From the NCBI GenBank assembly GCA_003013855.2, contig ML058505.1, positions 4,085,331 to 4,149,330 of the forward strand: 64,000 nt of DNA, in the 5' to 3' direction. The notes beneath the pieces were generated by a model, which did not search any database, was not told where the DNA came from, and saw only the letters and a program-made list of their open reading frames with translations. The translations under genes were made by a program, and so were the position numbers. Below, piece after piece: positions 1-12,200 of this stretch (position 1 is its first letter; each line of letters starts with the position of its first letter). This DNA is from Liriodendron chinense (Eukaryota; Streptophyta; Magnoliopsida; Magnoliales; Magnoliaceae).

Positions 1-1053
1 AATTGTGAGGGCGGCGAGCCTTACCGGTATGATCGAGACTGCTGGTGTACTTTTGATTATAACAGGAAGTAGGGAACAATATCTAATGATTGAATGAAGT
101 AGGGGTTTGCGGGTTACTGGCGATGATTGGCAGTCTCACCGCACGGAGCCAGATGGTCCAGAATGGGACCAATGACACAACAGTAGTACCCTGGCTTCGC
201 CAATTCCGCTAAGTGATAATAAATCTAACAAGACCTAACTAATCATTCATACGTATCATGGGTCTCCCAGGCAACTGTCTGACTGTTCGAAATTCCAGGA
301 TGCCGAAGGATGAACCCCATACTTGCATCTGTGGAAGTTCTAGGGGTGCCTGGTTGCTTGATGTGGCGCGAGTGCCACCTCGTGTTCCTCATGAGACATC
401 CAGAACATGCATAGTGTGCGAATTCATGTCGTTCATGCACTAATGAACTAGCAATAGGAATTTGGATGTTTTGCTAGTGATCAATGCCTAACCCTGCTTT
501 GTTTGATAGCATGTTAAACTTAGAATTGTAATGCCACTGAGTTGATCACTCACCCCCACTCTGGGGCAATCTTTTAAAACATCAACCAGACACTATTATG
601 ATAGATGCAAGTACCCTAGAGGAAGATACTCTACAGGGTGAGTTCAAAAATTTGGAAAAGAAGGTCTCCTATTTTCAGTTCTCTGATGACAGGGCCTTAG
701 TTGGGGAGGCTAGCCCTTTGTTATGTATTTTGAGAGTAGTGGGCTCATAGATGTTGTAACACTTGATACCTACACTTTCTTTCTTTCTGTCTTTATTTCC
801 TTTGTGATTTTGGGTGGGGCCACCCGTTGTGCATGTGCCTCACATTTTGGAGGATGATATATGTTCGTATTACTTTTAGTAAGGTAAAAATTTGACTTCA
901 ATCTTTACTTACTGCTTCCATTTGGTTTTAATCTTGTGCATTGGTACCGTATAGCAATAAATATATTAATCACGCTTCCGCAAAGCATAAGTGACACCCG
1001 GAATCTTGAGGACCTAAGTCATACTCGAGTCTCGAAATTTGGGGTGTTATAGG
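1..1053. repeat. Degraded LTR-like sequence, probably old Ty3/Gypsy
   Basis: I see no coding potential here; the two short overlapping open frames near 243-443 look like chance. The stretch ends near 1041-1051 in GGGGTGTTATA, close to the end style of plant chromovirus-type Gypsy LTRs (GGGGTGTTACA). It passes directly into Copia gag sequence. A truncated old LTR is the best guess; no left boundary or target duplication is visible. Confidence 0.3.
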
Positions 1054-1072
1054 CCTCTTAGTTCAGTAAGGA

Positions 1073-2269
1073 TTGGAAGACGCACTCCTTGGGAAGCGAC
1101 CAAAGACTATGAAAGAAGAAGAGTGGAGCAAGTTGGATCAGAAAGCCAATATCTCAATCCAATTATGCCTAACGAATGACGTCCTTTATAATGTCATGAG
1201 GGAGAAGACTGCGGCTGATAATAAAGTTGGAGAACATTTATGCGAAAAATCTCCAGAAAACTGCCTGTATCTGAAGCTTTAGTTGTTCAATTTGAAGATG
1301 ATGGAAGGGACCGATGTTGAGAGCCATATTAGCAACTTAAATAAGCTTATTTGCAAACTGTTGGATGTAGATGAACTGATGAAGGGCGAGGATCAAGCAT
1401 GCATCCTGTTGAATTCTCTTATATGATCATATGAGTCGTTTACAGGCTCTTTGTGCACAGGGAGGACTACCATCAACGTTGAGACTGTCATCTCAACCCT
1501 CCAGTCGAAGGCAATGAGAAAGAAGAGCGGTGACGTGCGTACGTCCTCAGATGCACTGATTATGAGGGGAAGAAATTTTGAGCGGGATGGGGGATCTTCT
1601 CAATTGAGATCTAAATCCAAGAGCAAAGGGAATGGCAAGTTGAAGTGCTGGAGTTGTGAACAGGTAGAGCACATGAAGAGTGATTTTCCGAATCCCAAGA
1701 TGAAGAAAGAGAAGTTTGAAAATTCTTCTAGGGAGGCCAATACTGTGGAATCCATAGAGGACATGAGTGATGATTGCGATGTATTAACTATATCCAGATT
1801 CTGGTATCTCAGCGATGAGTGACTCTTGGATTAAGAAGAATCATATCACATGTATCATGATCGAAGTTCATTCACCGAATACAGGGAGTATGACGGTGGT
1901 TCGGTGTTCTTGGGCGATGACTACGCCTGCGAGGTGGTGGGTATTGGTTCGGTGCACATTAGGATGTTCAATGGGATCGAATGCATCCTGACAGATGTGA
2001 GACATGTCTCTAGGTTAAAGAAAAATTTGATCTCTCTTGGTGCACTCGAGGCAATGGGGTGCAAGCTCACCGACTTCGATCAGTTTTGTAAAGTGTCAAA
2101 GGGGGCACTCATGGTGATGAAAGCACGGAGGTGCGTCCATCTTTACAAGTTGATTGGGAGCACTTCATCAGGTGGAGCTGTAGAATCAGCAGCGGATTCA
2201 ACGTTTGTACGTACATGGCACGTGCGCTTAGGCCACATGAGTGTGCAGGGACAAAAGGTGATGGAGTGA
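1073..2269 (+). pseudogene. Copia gag / protease / pre-integrase pseudogene
   Basis: One reading frame carries recognisable Copia pieces interrupted by stops at about 1280, 1424 and 1820. In order they are: a gag segment (ANISIQLCL, then SHISNLNKLI); a zinc knuckle near 1650-1690 reading CWSCEQVEHMKSDF, where the last metal-binding Cys of CX2CX4HX4C is replaced by Phe; a protease region where the D-S/T-G catalytic triplet is lost in a small deletion and frame change at about 1819-1850 (SWI before it and EYREYDG after it survive); and the GAG-pre-integrase motif WHVRLGHMS near 2217. Clearly non-functional. Confidence 0.75.
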
Positions 2270-2375
2270 AGACGGTGGGTGCACGAGAAGTGGTGGAGCT
2301 ATGATGGAGACGAAGTAGAGATGGATGATCGAGCGTGGCAAGGTATAACATGAAGATTAGAGTCACGGTGGAGAT

Positions 2376-2928
2376 TGTTAGAATCAGGTGCCTCAAATAT
2401 ATGTTGAAACAGGGCCATCGGGCGATCGACAGGACTGGTCGATCAACCGACCATAGCAGATTTTATACAGTGAACTCTCTGGACTTTTTTGCGTGGTTTC
2501 GAGCGACCGAAGGCGTGGTCCTCGAGCGACCAAGGGATGATCAGGCAGTGTTGATTGATCGATCAATCATATGTTGGTTTGAGCAGGTTTACACGATTTT
2601 GCGGGATTTATTTCTAATTTTAGTTTCTAACTATATAAATGGGCGTGATCGGGATTAGGGTAAGCTTAAGACGTGTTTAAGGGTTTAAGAGGGTTTTGGT
2701 GAGAGAGAAAAAGCTAGGGTTTCTCTTAGGGCTTTGATCCAAGTATGTTCATCTCTTGTAACTTCTGATATTCATAGTGCATATTGCTTTGTGCCATGGT
2801 TTTTTTTCTTCCGAAAAGGGTTTTTCCACGTAAAATTCAGATTGTCTCCTTTGTTGATTTTCTTGCCTGCCATTGTGATTGCCACATTTGATTCCTCTTT
2901 GAGTTTTCGCTTCCGCGGGTTCCCAACA
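2376..2928 (+). repeat. 3' LTR of the Copia remnant
   Basis: The LTR starts with TGTTAGAATC directly after the purine tract and ends at TTCCCAACA, giving TG...CA ends and about 553 bp. The inside has a TATA-like box and repeated GGTCGATC/CGACC words at 2410-2460 and 2550-2570. No second LTR remains in the window. Confidence 0.7.
2632..2639 (+). promoter_or_regulatory. TATA box of the Copia LTR promoter
   Basis: TATATAAA lies in the middle of the LTR, as expected for the U3/R promoter. The first transcribed base would lie roughly 25-35 bp downstream. Present activity is unknown. Confidence 0.5.
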
Positions 2929-4042
2929 CTTACTTCTCTGGACATTCTCTAGGCATATGCTCTATGGCTTACCCAATTCCCCATATCCTGTCACATCAGA
3001 AATCTAAGATCGTATAGTCCTTTTATTTTATTTTATTTATATAATGACAAGCACTCCTTGGTACCAGTCCTCCGTTGCCACCCCAAGTCGAGCATCCCAG
3101 CCAGCAAGTTTTCAGTGTTACGATTATGACTTTTTGGATTGGACTAAAATACAATAAAATTACTCTAGAGCTTGTTAATCCCCAAGAAATCCCACGTATC
3201 CCACCAAATGGAGACCACATGTTGCGTAGGCAGAGAAGGGTACCTAACCCCTTCTCTGTCACCGAGGTCCCTTACAAGAAATCTTCAGGACATAGATCAG
3301 TAGCATGAGTCATTGCACAACAAGACGTCTTCGGATTCCTGATCTTTATGATTTAACAGGGTCTATCCAACCATGGAATTCTGAGTAAGAATTAGCTAGT
3401 GGCGACTCCAAAATCAAACACATCATATATTTGAGCCAACACACCTCCAAAGCCACAAGAGCAAGCATGAGCCTGGTAAAAAGGCCTCGTGGGAGCGAGC
3501 CGGCATTCACAACACGATAAACAACTTCAAAACACCTTGTGAGTGGCTCAAGCAATGTGGATTTGGAAGGCCTCAATAGCATCAAATCCACAAGCAGCTT
3601 AGTGGGACCAGACGACTTACCTTCAACACGCATGCTAGTAAATAAAGATGCACTCACACAAGGAAAAACCAAATTCAATTCATTAATTACTGAGGAAATT
3701 CCAAATTACAATTACTTATAGACCTTCATTGGCTTGGAATCCAGAATCCTAGCCTAACTCAAACTCGTCTAATCCTAGTTCTACTAACCTCTTCCCAAGT
3801 TAAGATAACAACTATCCTATGAAGATGGTAATCCACTAATTAAATAAGTCTAAACTAACAACATGTGACTCTACATGTGGATGTTCTAGAATGGGGCACA
3901 CCAAGTCAGATCAATCATGATAATCTATCCAACCACCACATCCCCTGAATATACATTTCAGATCCGATAGTGATCTTGCTGCGTCAAAAGCCCTTCAATC
4001 AACATTGACATTCAATGGGCAAAAGCCTCAAGGTTCACCTTC
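2929..4042. other. Non-coding stretch, probably intron of the CLASSY-like gene
   Basis: Both strands were read for SNF2 helicase motifs because the CLASSY-like gene should continue leftwards. None was found. An open minus-strand frame at 3346-3678 matches no family I recognise. If the gene is complete, this stretch and the Copia remnant sit in an intron. Confidence 0.4.
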
Positions 4043-4133
4043 ACGGATGCCTATCATCAGCAGCAGCAGCAGCATCAACAGCAGGATTACCATCACCATA
4101 ATCATCAGCATCACCACCATCATCTATCTTAAC
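4043..4133 (-). other. Candidate fourth coding exon of the CLASSY-like gene
   Basis: On the minus strand a possible acceptor (TTAAAG before 4133) is followed by an acidic phase-0 reading (VKIDDGGDADDYGDG, then an alanine run), ended by TGA at 4043-4041. The acidic composition would suit the linker before the helicase part. However, the stretch is mostly GAT/GCT trinucleotide repeat, the possible donor (CATCC then GTGAAG) is weak, and no downstream exon is visible. It may be simple repeat DNA. Confidence 0.22.
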
Positions 4134-4398
4134 CTTTAACCAAGGAATGCAAGTTTGGCTTTTAAATGGTAGATTGACAAAAAGTTTTACCGATCATCTA
4201 TTTTATTTATATACTGTTTTCCCTTTCGAATTCATGAAACATGCATGTACAATCTCTATGGGCTTTGAAACTGATGAAATTCATTTATTAATGATTCCAG
4301 TTTTTAGTCTTTCACAGGTAATGCATCCAAAAACCCATAAACAAGACATATTCAAGCATGTATCAGAACCTGATGTAAGATTCAAGGAAGCCATGTAC

Positions 4399-6234
4399 CT
4401 GATGAGCATTAAGGGAATTGAATGCCACCATTGAATTTTCCATGTCTTCCCACAAATCTTCATGCTCTAAACTTTCTATGGGATCATCAGTTTCTGCTGT
4501 CCAGTTGAACTCCCACCATGTATCTGACACATTCACCACTTGATTAGCTTCCCATTGAGAAACAACATGTGGCTGTTCTTTCTCCGCCTCACACTTGATG
4601 TTTTGCATGCACCTCTCCATTATTTGCTTCCACTCACTCGTGTTGCAGAATCTTTGCCTGTCAATACCTGGCTCACGATGCCTTTTCCTCTCCGAATAAC
4701 ACCTCTTTTCAATACCCAGTTCAAGATGCCTTTTCCTCTCTGAACAACGCCTCTTTTTATGTGGAAAAGAAAATTCTGTTACTCCTTGATGTTTCCTATG
4801 TGGACGTTTCTTCTTTGACCTATTTAAAGAGGGCCGATTTCCTCCTTGAAATTCTGTATTCAAACTTTTCAGCTTTGTCCTACTTTCTGTTGCTTTTGGG
4901 ACGCTAAGATGTCTGGAATGTAACTTTGTATCTTCTGTTTCTGATGTTTTCTTGGTTTGTGTTTTTGACATGCTGCTGCTTTGATGTTGCTTATGAGAAT
5001 TCTTGCCGGTCTTGTTAACATGGTTCACTTGAACCTCAACCTGCTGATCACCCTGATCGGTATTGTACAGCTTGTTTGGGCATTTCTCAGTCATGTTTGG
5101 GGTTGAAATAGCACTGTTGCGTATGAAGAATCCCGTAGTGTTCTCACTACATGTAGGATGGCTAGCATCTAGAATATCCTCATGAATTATGTGGTGCTTC
5201 TTGTTTTGATTCTGAGGATGAAAAGAGTCTCGAACTTCCCTAGGGATGTTTTTATCTCCCATTGTTTCTCTACAAGTCCTTATTCCCTCTCCATGATTCT
5301 CGGAAAGATGATTTTGATGAGGGTCTCCATTATCTGCACCTGAATTTCCCTGCCTTAGTTGGGTCTTGTTTTGGGTGTCTCGAAACTTCTTATCAGAACC
5401 TTCTTTTTTAATTCGAGCTACGTTGTCCCCAATAGGTTTCTCTTTCGGATGGTTTCCTTGTTCTGAAATGTCCTTATCAGCCTGAAGTGATACTTCCTCT
5501 CCGTTCAGCTCAACCGGTCTAGCTGAGAAACGGTTTTCATATGAGAGACTGCTATAGCCATTGTAACGATCGGGCACTACTCTTCGGCGTTTAGAACGTC
5601 GCAGCTCGACAAGATCATACATCTTGTCAGTTTCCAACAGATCATGAATGGGAGCTTCCTCAACGATACTGGCTGGAACCACAGGAGTAAAAGTTTCAAT
5701 CATAGGTTGTGAAATTCCATTGTTTCTCTGGAAATTTATGACCTTTACATTGCCATTGGAGCTGAGAGGAAACACGTCTTGATTTTTACGCTTGTCGTCT
5801 TCGCTTGCAGGATCATCATCCTTAACTGACCATACGGCCCCTACATCAGAGGGCCCATGATCACCATTGACAATAAGATACTCCATCTTGCTTCCGATCG
5901 ATCTTATATCAAAATCCATCCCGTTCAAAGAAGATAACACAAGCAACCATGAAATTTCAGAGATATACATGCCCCCAGGCAGTTTGCTTTTATCTACAAA
6001 AGAGCAGTCTTCAGAAAAGCTCCAGTGGTGGGGTCCACCTTCATAAGATTTCTGGCTGAGCTTTTGAAGGATGGCAATATTGTCAATTGCAACTTTTTCG
6101 ACACCACTGTCAAGCTTCCATTTTCTCATGCCAACCTGGTCATGATATCTGTAGAAGATTACAGAAAACTGGCATGTGCATCGAGATGCATGAGGCTTCC
6201 TCTCAATCGAAATTATTTTAGCGTCACGCCATGC
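4399..6234 (-). CDS. CLSY: CLASSY-like gene, large third coding exon
   Basis: The acceptor TATACAG precedes 6234 and the donor CAG/GTACAT follows 4399. The exon is exactly 612 codons, phase 0 at both ends. It opens with AWRDAKIISIERKPH and CTCQF, then WSFSEDCSF. A long hydrophilic, probably disordered region follows, rich in Lys, Asn and Gln. Near residues 583-619 a stretch is tandemly duplicated: CSERKRHLELGIEKR is followed by CYSERKRHREPGIDRQR, with basic NLS-like clusters around it. The exon ends with a WWEFNW segment and LWEDME, which in the family precede the zinc-binding and helicase parts. No frameshift or stop is seen. Confidence 0.88.
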
Positions 6235-9200
6235 CTGTATAGGAAACATATAAGTCAAAATGAGAAACAATAATCTCAATTAACAAAATGTTCTAGAAAG
6301 TATGGATTAAATCATCTACTCGAGCCACATAACATGTATATGAAGAAGGCTGCAAGTTGTGTGCGGAAAAAACCAAAGCACATGTTTTTCGGCAGTGTTT
6401 GGATGCAGAATCAAATTGAATTGCAATTCCAATTAAGTGGAAATAACCAAATTGTAGCTACCTACCTCACAGTCGAATTGAGGGTCTCGGATCCAAATTG
6501 TAGTCAGATTCTTTTATGTTGAACTCAAAGGAAGTTGACAGCAATTTGAGGAATACCTCCTCATAATGCTATAAGAATCATAACTTCTTGTCATGTCCTT
6601 TTGACTAAACTGAATTTCCACAATTCCATTCAAAAGTGCATCCAAAACTTAACTTCTTGTCGTGTCCTTTTGACTAAGGCTGCGTTTGGATTGAGGCTGG
6701 TCGACACAACAGGCGGGCCACGCCGAAAAAATCAATGGATAGCCAATGTTCCAACTCAACATAAAGGCATGGCCTACCAAAAAAAAGGATTGGCCTGAAT
6801 TTTATGCTCAGTAATCTCCATGGTGTGACGCTCTTTCACACGGGCTCTGATGTCCTACACATGACACTGGGGAAACGATGGGGTAGTATCTATGGGTGCA
6901 ACTCAGGTCTGGTTGGCCCGGGTTGCAATCAAATTGAACCCAACCCGTTGAACCCTACTTGAGCCATGTTTCTGGACTTGGATAATAAAGTTGGTCCTAA
7001 CAAGAGATGAAAATTTCACCCGTGAGTAACCAAAACTCTTCCAGATTGGAGTGAGATTGAGTATGATATTTGGGCTTTGTAGGGTGGGTTATGGCCCAGC
7101 CCGAACACAACCACAGCGTTTAAAATTTAAATCAGGTTACAAAATCCAAGCCGAGCCTAACCAAGTTAAAATTGTATGGAGCTACTAGGGGGTTCGGAGC
7201 ACAGCCTAAGTTGGAGACCCAGCTGTATGTGATGATTCTCCCTACCTATAAAAGATGGCATTTACATGTGTTATTTATGGAGTCATGATTGCGACATTTA
7301 AGTTTCCTCTCATTTTCCTGAACACATCAGCTCATATTTGACAGAAACATGTCATTAAGAGAAACACCTGAAGAAACATTTCAGGGCCCATCTGGGTAGG
7401 GGATCTTACTAAATGGGGATTAATCTTGATCTTGATTTTGGTAAGCCCCATGCTCTCCACATTACATTTTCTGCCCTAAAGTGGCGCTTTCCTCCTCATA
7501 GGTGCAATTACTGAAGTTTTAGGGGGAAAAAAAAAAAAAAAAAACTAAAACACCCGTAATTGCATTAATGCTGAGGAAATCACTACTTTAGCATGGTAAA
7601 TCCTACATGGATGGCATGGGCCCACCAAAATCAGGATGAGACTTAATCCCGATAATGCAGGATCCCCGGCCCAAACGGACCTTTATTTGTTCCTCCACCC
7701 AAGGATACGCACAGTATACTCCGCTTTTCAGGGCCTACTCTTCATTGCACCAGACCTTTGTTGGACCCCTATTTCCCTGAAATAACCTTCATACAATTTT
7801 CCTATGATCTTTCAATTTCTGGCCTGAAAATAGACAGTTAAGAAGAATTGATCGAAATACAAGACAGTTAAGAAGAGAAACACAGCAGCATTGAAAAAAC
7901 AGCCTGACATTAGTGGCTAGGATCATCCAATCTGTTGGATTTTTTAGGCATGGCCATGGCCCCTCCATGTTGGATCCCTATAGACCAAAGCATACTGCGC
8001 ATAACCTCAGGTTGAGCATCATACAATTCCTCTACCAAAATACAGGTTTGCCACATAGTAAAGTAAGCCAGAAAGGGCAACAATGCGAAAGTGATTGGCA
8101 ATCAAGAGAGAGATATTCACAACTTTTCCAATGAAAAGAGCTTGATTGTCAAGATCTGGAACAAAGGAATCAAAAGGGCAGTCCTTAATCACAACCACCA
8201 TGGTAGGAAAAACAATTGTACACCCATCTGATTCAGTGGACAAGATGAACTCCAAAGCTAGAGTGAGGGACGACGGACTTGGACAAGCACAACAAGGAGA
8301 CACTAGCCAAAATGGGTTAAGCACACATTGGTGGAAAAGATGGGAATATATCTACAGTGGACCTATAAGAGCAACAGTCTGGATGGGTGAACTGTGGGTG
8401 CAACAGCATGTATCAATGGTCTGGATTGGTGAACTGTTAATCTTGATTGCATATTAGGTTCAGCCCACACTACATGCAAAAATCAGGTAAGGCATTTTTT
8501 ATCTGCTGGAGTTTTTTCACTTGTAATCCAAATCAATGAGTTGTTCTGAGTCCCCTTCACTACAAAAAAGTCGAAGGATCCATCTTAAAATTATAAAAAT
8601 AAAAAAAATAAGAAGTGGCCAAGATTGTGTACGTGTAAAGGGTGCTGCCCACCAAATGAATGACTAGATTTCATGTACTTAAAAATTACAAGGTGGGGCT
8701 CCACAGATGAATGACCAGATCTCATGCGCACATCCCACATAGGCTCAACATTGGCATGACTAAAATGTATGCCATATACAGTGTGAGGCATTCTATGAAA
8801 CTCATCATCATCATCATTATCCAAGCCTTATCCCAACTAATTGGAGGCGGCTACATGAATCCTTTTCTGCCATTCCACTCTATGAAGGGCCATAACTTCA
8901 GTTAGGAGGCATGTAATGAAACTAAGAGGGCAAAGTCATCATTCACAACATTAACAATTCAAAAGTAACGCCTATAAGTTCTGACATGATCCTTCAAAGA
9001 ATTTAACCTTAGTGGAGAGTTTGCACAAATACGAAGATGGTTGGGAGTTATTTACAAATACGATTACTTCAAGGGAATTTTTGCTGTACAGCAAAAAGGG
9101 AGGGGTTATCACCTCCAATCCCATTTTCATGAACAGGACCAAACACATAAGGCAGACTGGCACTTCATCAGAAAAAAGGTGACTTAATGTCGAAAAGATC

Positions 9201-12200
9201 AACTTGTTGATATGGTCACCAAGTTTCTCAGAAGAGATTGCCAAAATACTAGTGGACACTTAAGCATGATGGACAAATGGTCCAAATTAAGGGGAGTGTT
9301 GTGCATGTATTTTCTAGATAGTCTTGTCTCTCTTTGAGGGTATTTTTGGTAATCCCTTGCCCTTGTGCTTATGTTGATAAAATCTCCATTTTGAGGCAGA
9401 AAGAAATGATAGTCTATTGAGCAGCCATTTATTGAGCAGCAATCTACTTTCCCCAAACAAGGGAGAGAGCATAAATACAACCTAAGGGACAATTACAAGA
9501 ATGCCCTTTCACATAAGAGAAAGACTCAACATGGGTCTAGGGGCAGAAATGGAATAAAATACAATATACAAGAAGGGGCAGGAGCCCCACAAGCATGACC
9601 ATCCAGCCGTACGGCCCATGAGACAGGGTAAGACTAACACCCCCCCTCAAACTGATGCAGGTCGTCGACAAGTAGCAGTTTGCTAACAAGGAAGGAATGA
9701 CGAGCAAAAGGTAACGTCTTAGTGACAATGTCAGATATCTGATCCTGGGACGCTACATGGGGAAGAGAAATGAGACCAGACTGATATTTCTCGCGAATGA
9801 AGTGACAATCAACCTCTGTGTTTCGTCCTCTCATGGAAGACAGGGTTGGAAGCAATCTGGACCGCACTCAGGTTATCCACATGGAGAAGAGTTGGTGACT
9901 GAGGGGGAAGACCAAGATCATCGAGAAGCCCATGAAGCCACACAATCTCATTACAGGCAGCGGACATCGCGCGATATTCAGCCTCAGTGCTAGATTTTGA
10001 AACTGTAGCTTGCTTTTTGCACTTCCAAGAAATAAAGGAGGAGCCAAGAAAGACGCAATAACCGGTAGTGGAACGGCGAGAGACCGCAAAGCCAGCCCAA
10101 TCAGCATCAGAATAACTCGAAGATCTAAAGGGGAGCTGGAAGGGAAGAACATAGACCTATCCATTGTGCCACGCAAGTACCCGATAATCCGAAGGACAAC
10201 GGTCAGATGGAGTGTTCGAGGAGCCGAAACGAACTGACTGACGACTTGGACAGCATAGGCAATGTCAGGACGAGTTATCGTCAAATATACCAAACCTCCT
10301 ACCAAGCTACGGTAAAGAGTAGGTTCCCCGAGTAAGTCACCATCATCGCGGCCATACTGAACATTCAGCTCCATGGGAGTCTGAACAACTTTCTGATCTG
10401 TCAATTGAGCCAAGGCAATGAGGTCCTTGGTATACTTGCGCTGTCCAACAAGGAGCCCACGGTCAGATCGTGAGACTTCAAGGCCTAGGAAGTAGGTAAG
10501 AGGGCCCAAATCCTTCATCCGAAAGGAGGATTGCAGGACTTGCTGTAACGCTTTAATGGCCGAGGGATCACTGCCAGTCAATAAGAGATCATCCACATAT
10601 ACTAGAATAATGACAATGCCATGGGTGGTAGTACCAGTAAATAAGGAAGGATCATGTCCACTCTGAGAGAATCCAGCACCAACAACGACATCACGAAAGC
10701 GCTAGAACCAGGCACGAGGCGCCTACTTGAGACCATACAAGGCCTTCTTCAGTCGCCAAACCATATCACCAGTAGTCGTATTCGAACCTGGAGGCAATCG
10801 CATGTAAACTGTCTCGAGAAGATCGCCATGAAGAAAGGCATTCTTCACATCCATCTGCGAGATGGGCCAAGCACGAGAGTAGGCGACTGCGAGAAGGGTG
10901 CGAACAGTCTTCATCTTCGCCACAGGAGCAAAAGTCTCGTCATAATCAATTCCATACTCTTGTTTATATCCTTGGGCAACTAGCCTCGCTTTGTAACGGT
11001 CCAAGGAGCCATCGGATTTTAACTTTACAGAGTACACCCACTTGCTACCAATAATAGGGCTCCCAGCGGGGCGTGGAACAAGCTCTCAAGTATGATTTTC
11101 AACCAAAGCGTGAAGTTCCTCGGCCATAGCCTCCCTCCAACAACTCCGAGATGCAGCCTGAGAGTAAGTGGTGGTAATAGAAACAGAATCCAAGGTAGAA
11201 GACATTGCAGGCATAGAATAAATCAACCGATCAGGAGCCCTATGAGGGCGGCTAGAACAACGTACCAAATAAGTATCGGCAGTAGAGGATGCAGTGGGAG
11301 TGGCCAAAGGAGGAGGATTCAGATCGGCAGTAGGGGAAGTAGTGGGAGTGGCCGGAGGAGGAGGTTGTCTTGATCGTTGAGAGTAGACCTGCAAGGGACG
11401 AGAGGACACAGGAGATGCAGAAGGAATGTCAGGAAAAGAAGTCAAGCCAGGAGATGAAGGTGGAGGCATGGAAACAGTCGAAGAGGCGTGAAACGGAATA
11501 TGTTCCAGGAAGACAACATGATGAGACACCCGAATGCGACGGGAAATTGGATCATAGCACTGAAATCCTTTTTGGGTTTCCCCAAACCCCAAGTACATAC
11601 ATCGAACGGACTTCGGTGAAAGTTTGTAACGTGCACGCGCAGCAAGATGGACATAACACACACATCCGAAAACACAAAATGTGGAATAATCAGGATGGGA
11701 ACCGCAGAGAACAAAGTAGGGAGAAGTATTCTCATGAAGCTTCGTAGGCATGCGGTTGATCAAGTAGACAAAATGTAACATAGCTTCGGCCCAAAAAGAA
11801 CGCGGGACATCCGTGTCAGTCATCAAGGTATTTGCAGTCTCAACAATGTGACGATTTTTTCGTTCAGCAACTTCGTTCTGTTGGGGAGTATCAGGACAGG
11901 TAGTTTGATGGATAATCTCATTATTCTGAAGGTAAGTGCGGAAGGCCAGAGAGACATACTCACCTCCTAAGTCAGAGCGGAGAGTCCTGATTTTCATTCC
12001 AAATTGAGTGTCTACCATAGAAACAAACTGTTGAAAGATGGCAAAGACATGTACTTTGGAGTGCATAAAGTAGATCCATGGGCAGCGAGTAAAATCATCA
12101 ATGAAAATAACATAATAACGTAAACCTGACATGGATAAAATAGGTGAAGGTCCCCAGACATCAGTATGAACAAGCTCAAACATAGAAGAAGAGCGGGATA

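Larger units (their letters stand above)
1054..2928 (+). mobile_element. Ty1/Copia retrotransposon remnant, internally deleted
   Basis: The order on the plus strand is decayed gag, zinc knuckle, protease remnant, GAG-pre-integrase, a polypurine tract (GGTGGAGA just before 2376) and a 3' LTR. Integrase, reverse transcriptase and RNase H are absent: coding homology jumps from the pre-integrase domain straight to the 3' untranslated region, so about 3 kb of pol was deleted. No 5' LTR or primer site is visible at the left end, so the copy is also truncated there. It cannot transpose by itself. Confidence 0.75.

Noticed and set aside
3346..3678. Minus-strand open frame of 110 codons as a gene or CLASSY exon
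   Set aside because: No similarity to the helicase part or any family I know, no fitting splice sites; left as non-coding.
7913..8457. Overlapping open frames on both strands near 8 kb
   Set aside because: They lie within the CLASSY-like intron, overlap each other on both strands and resemble no protein family.
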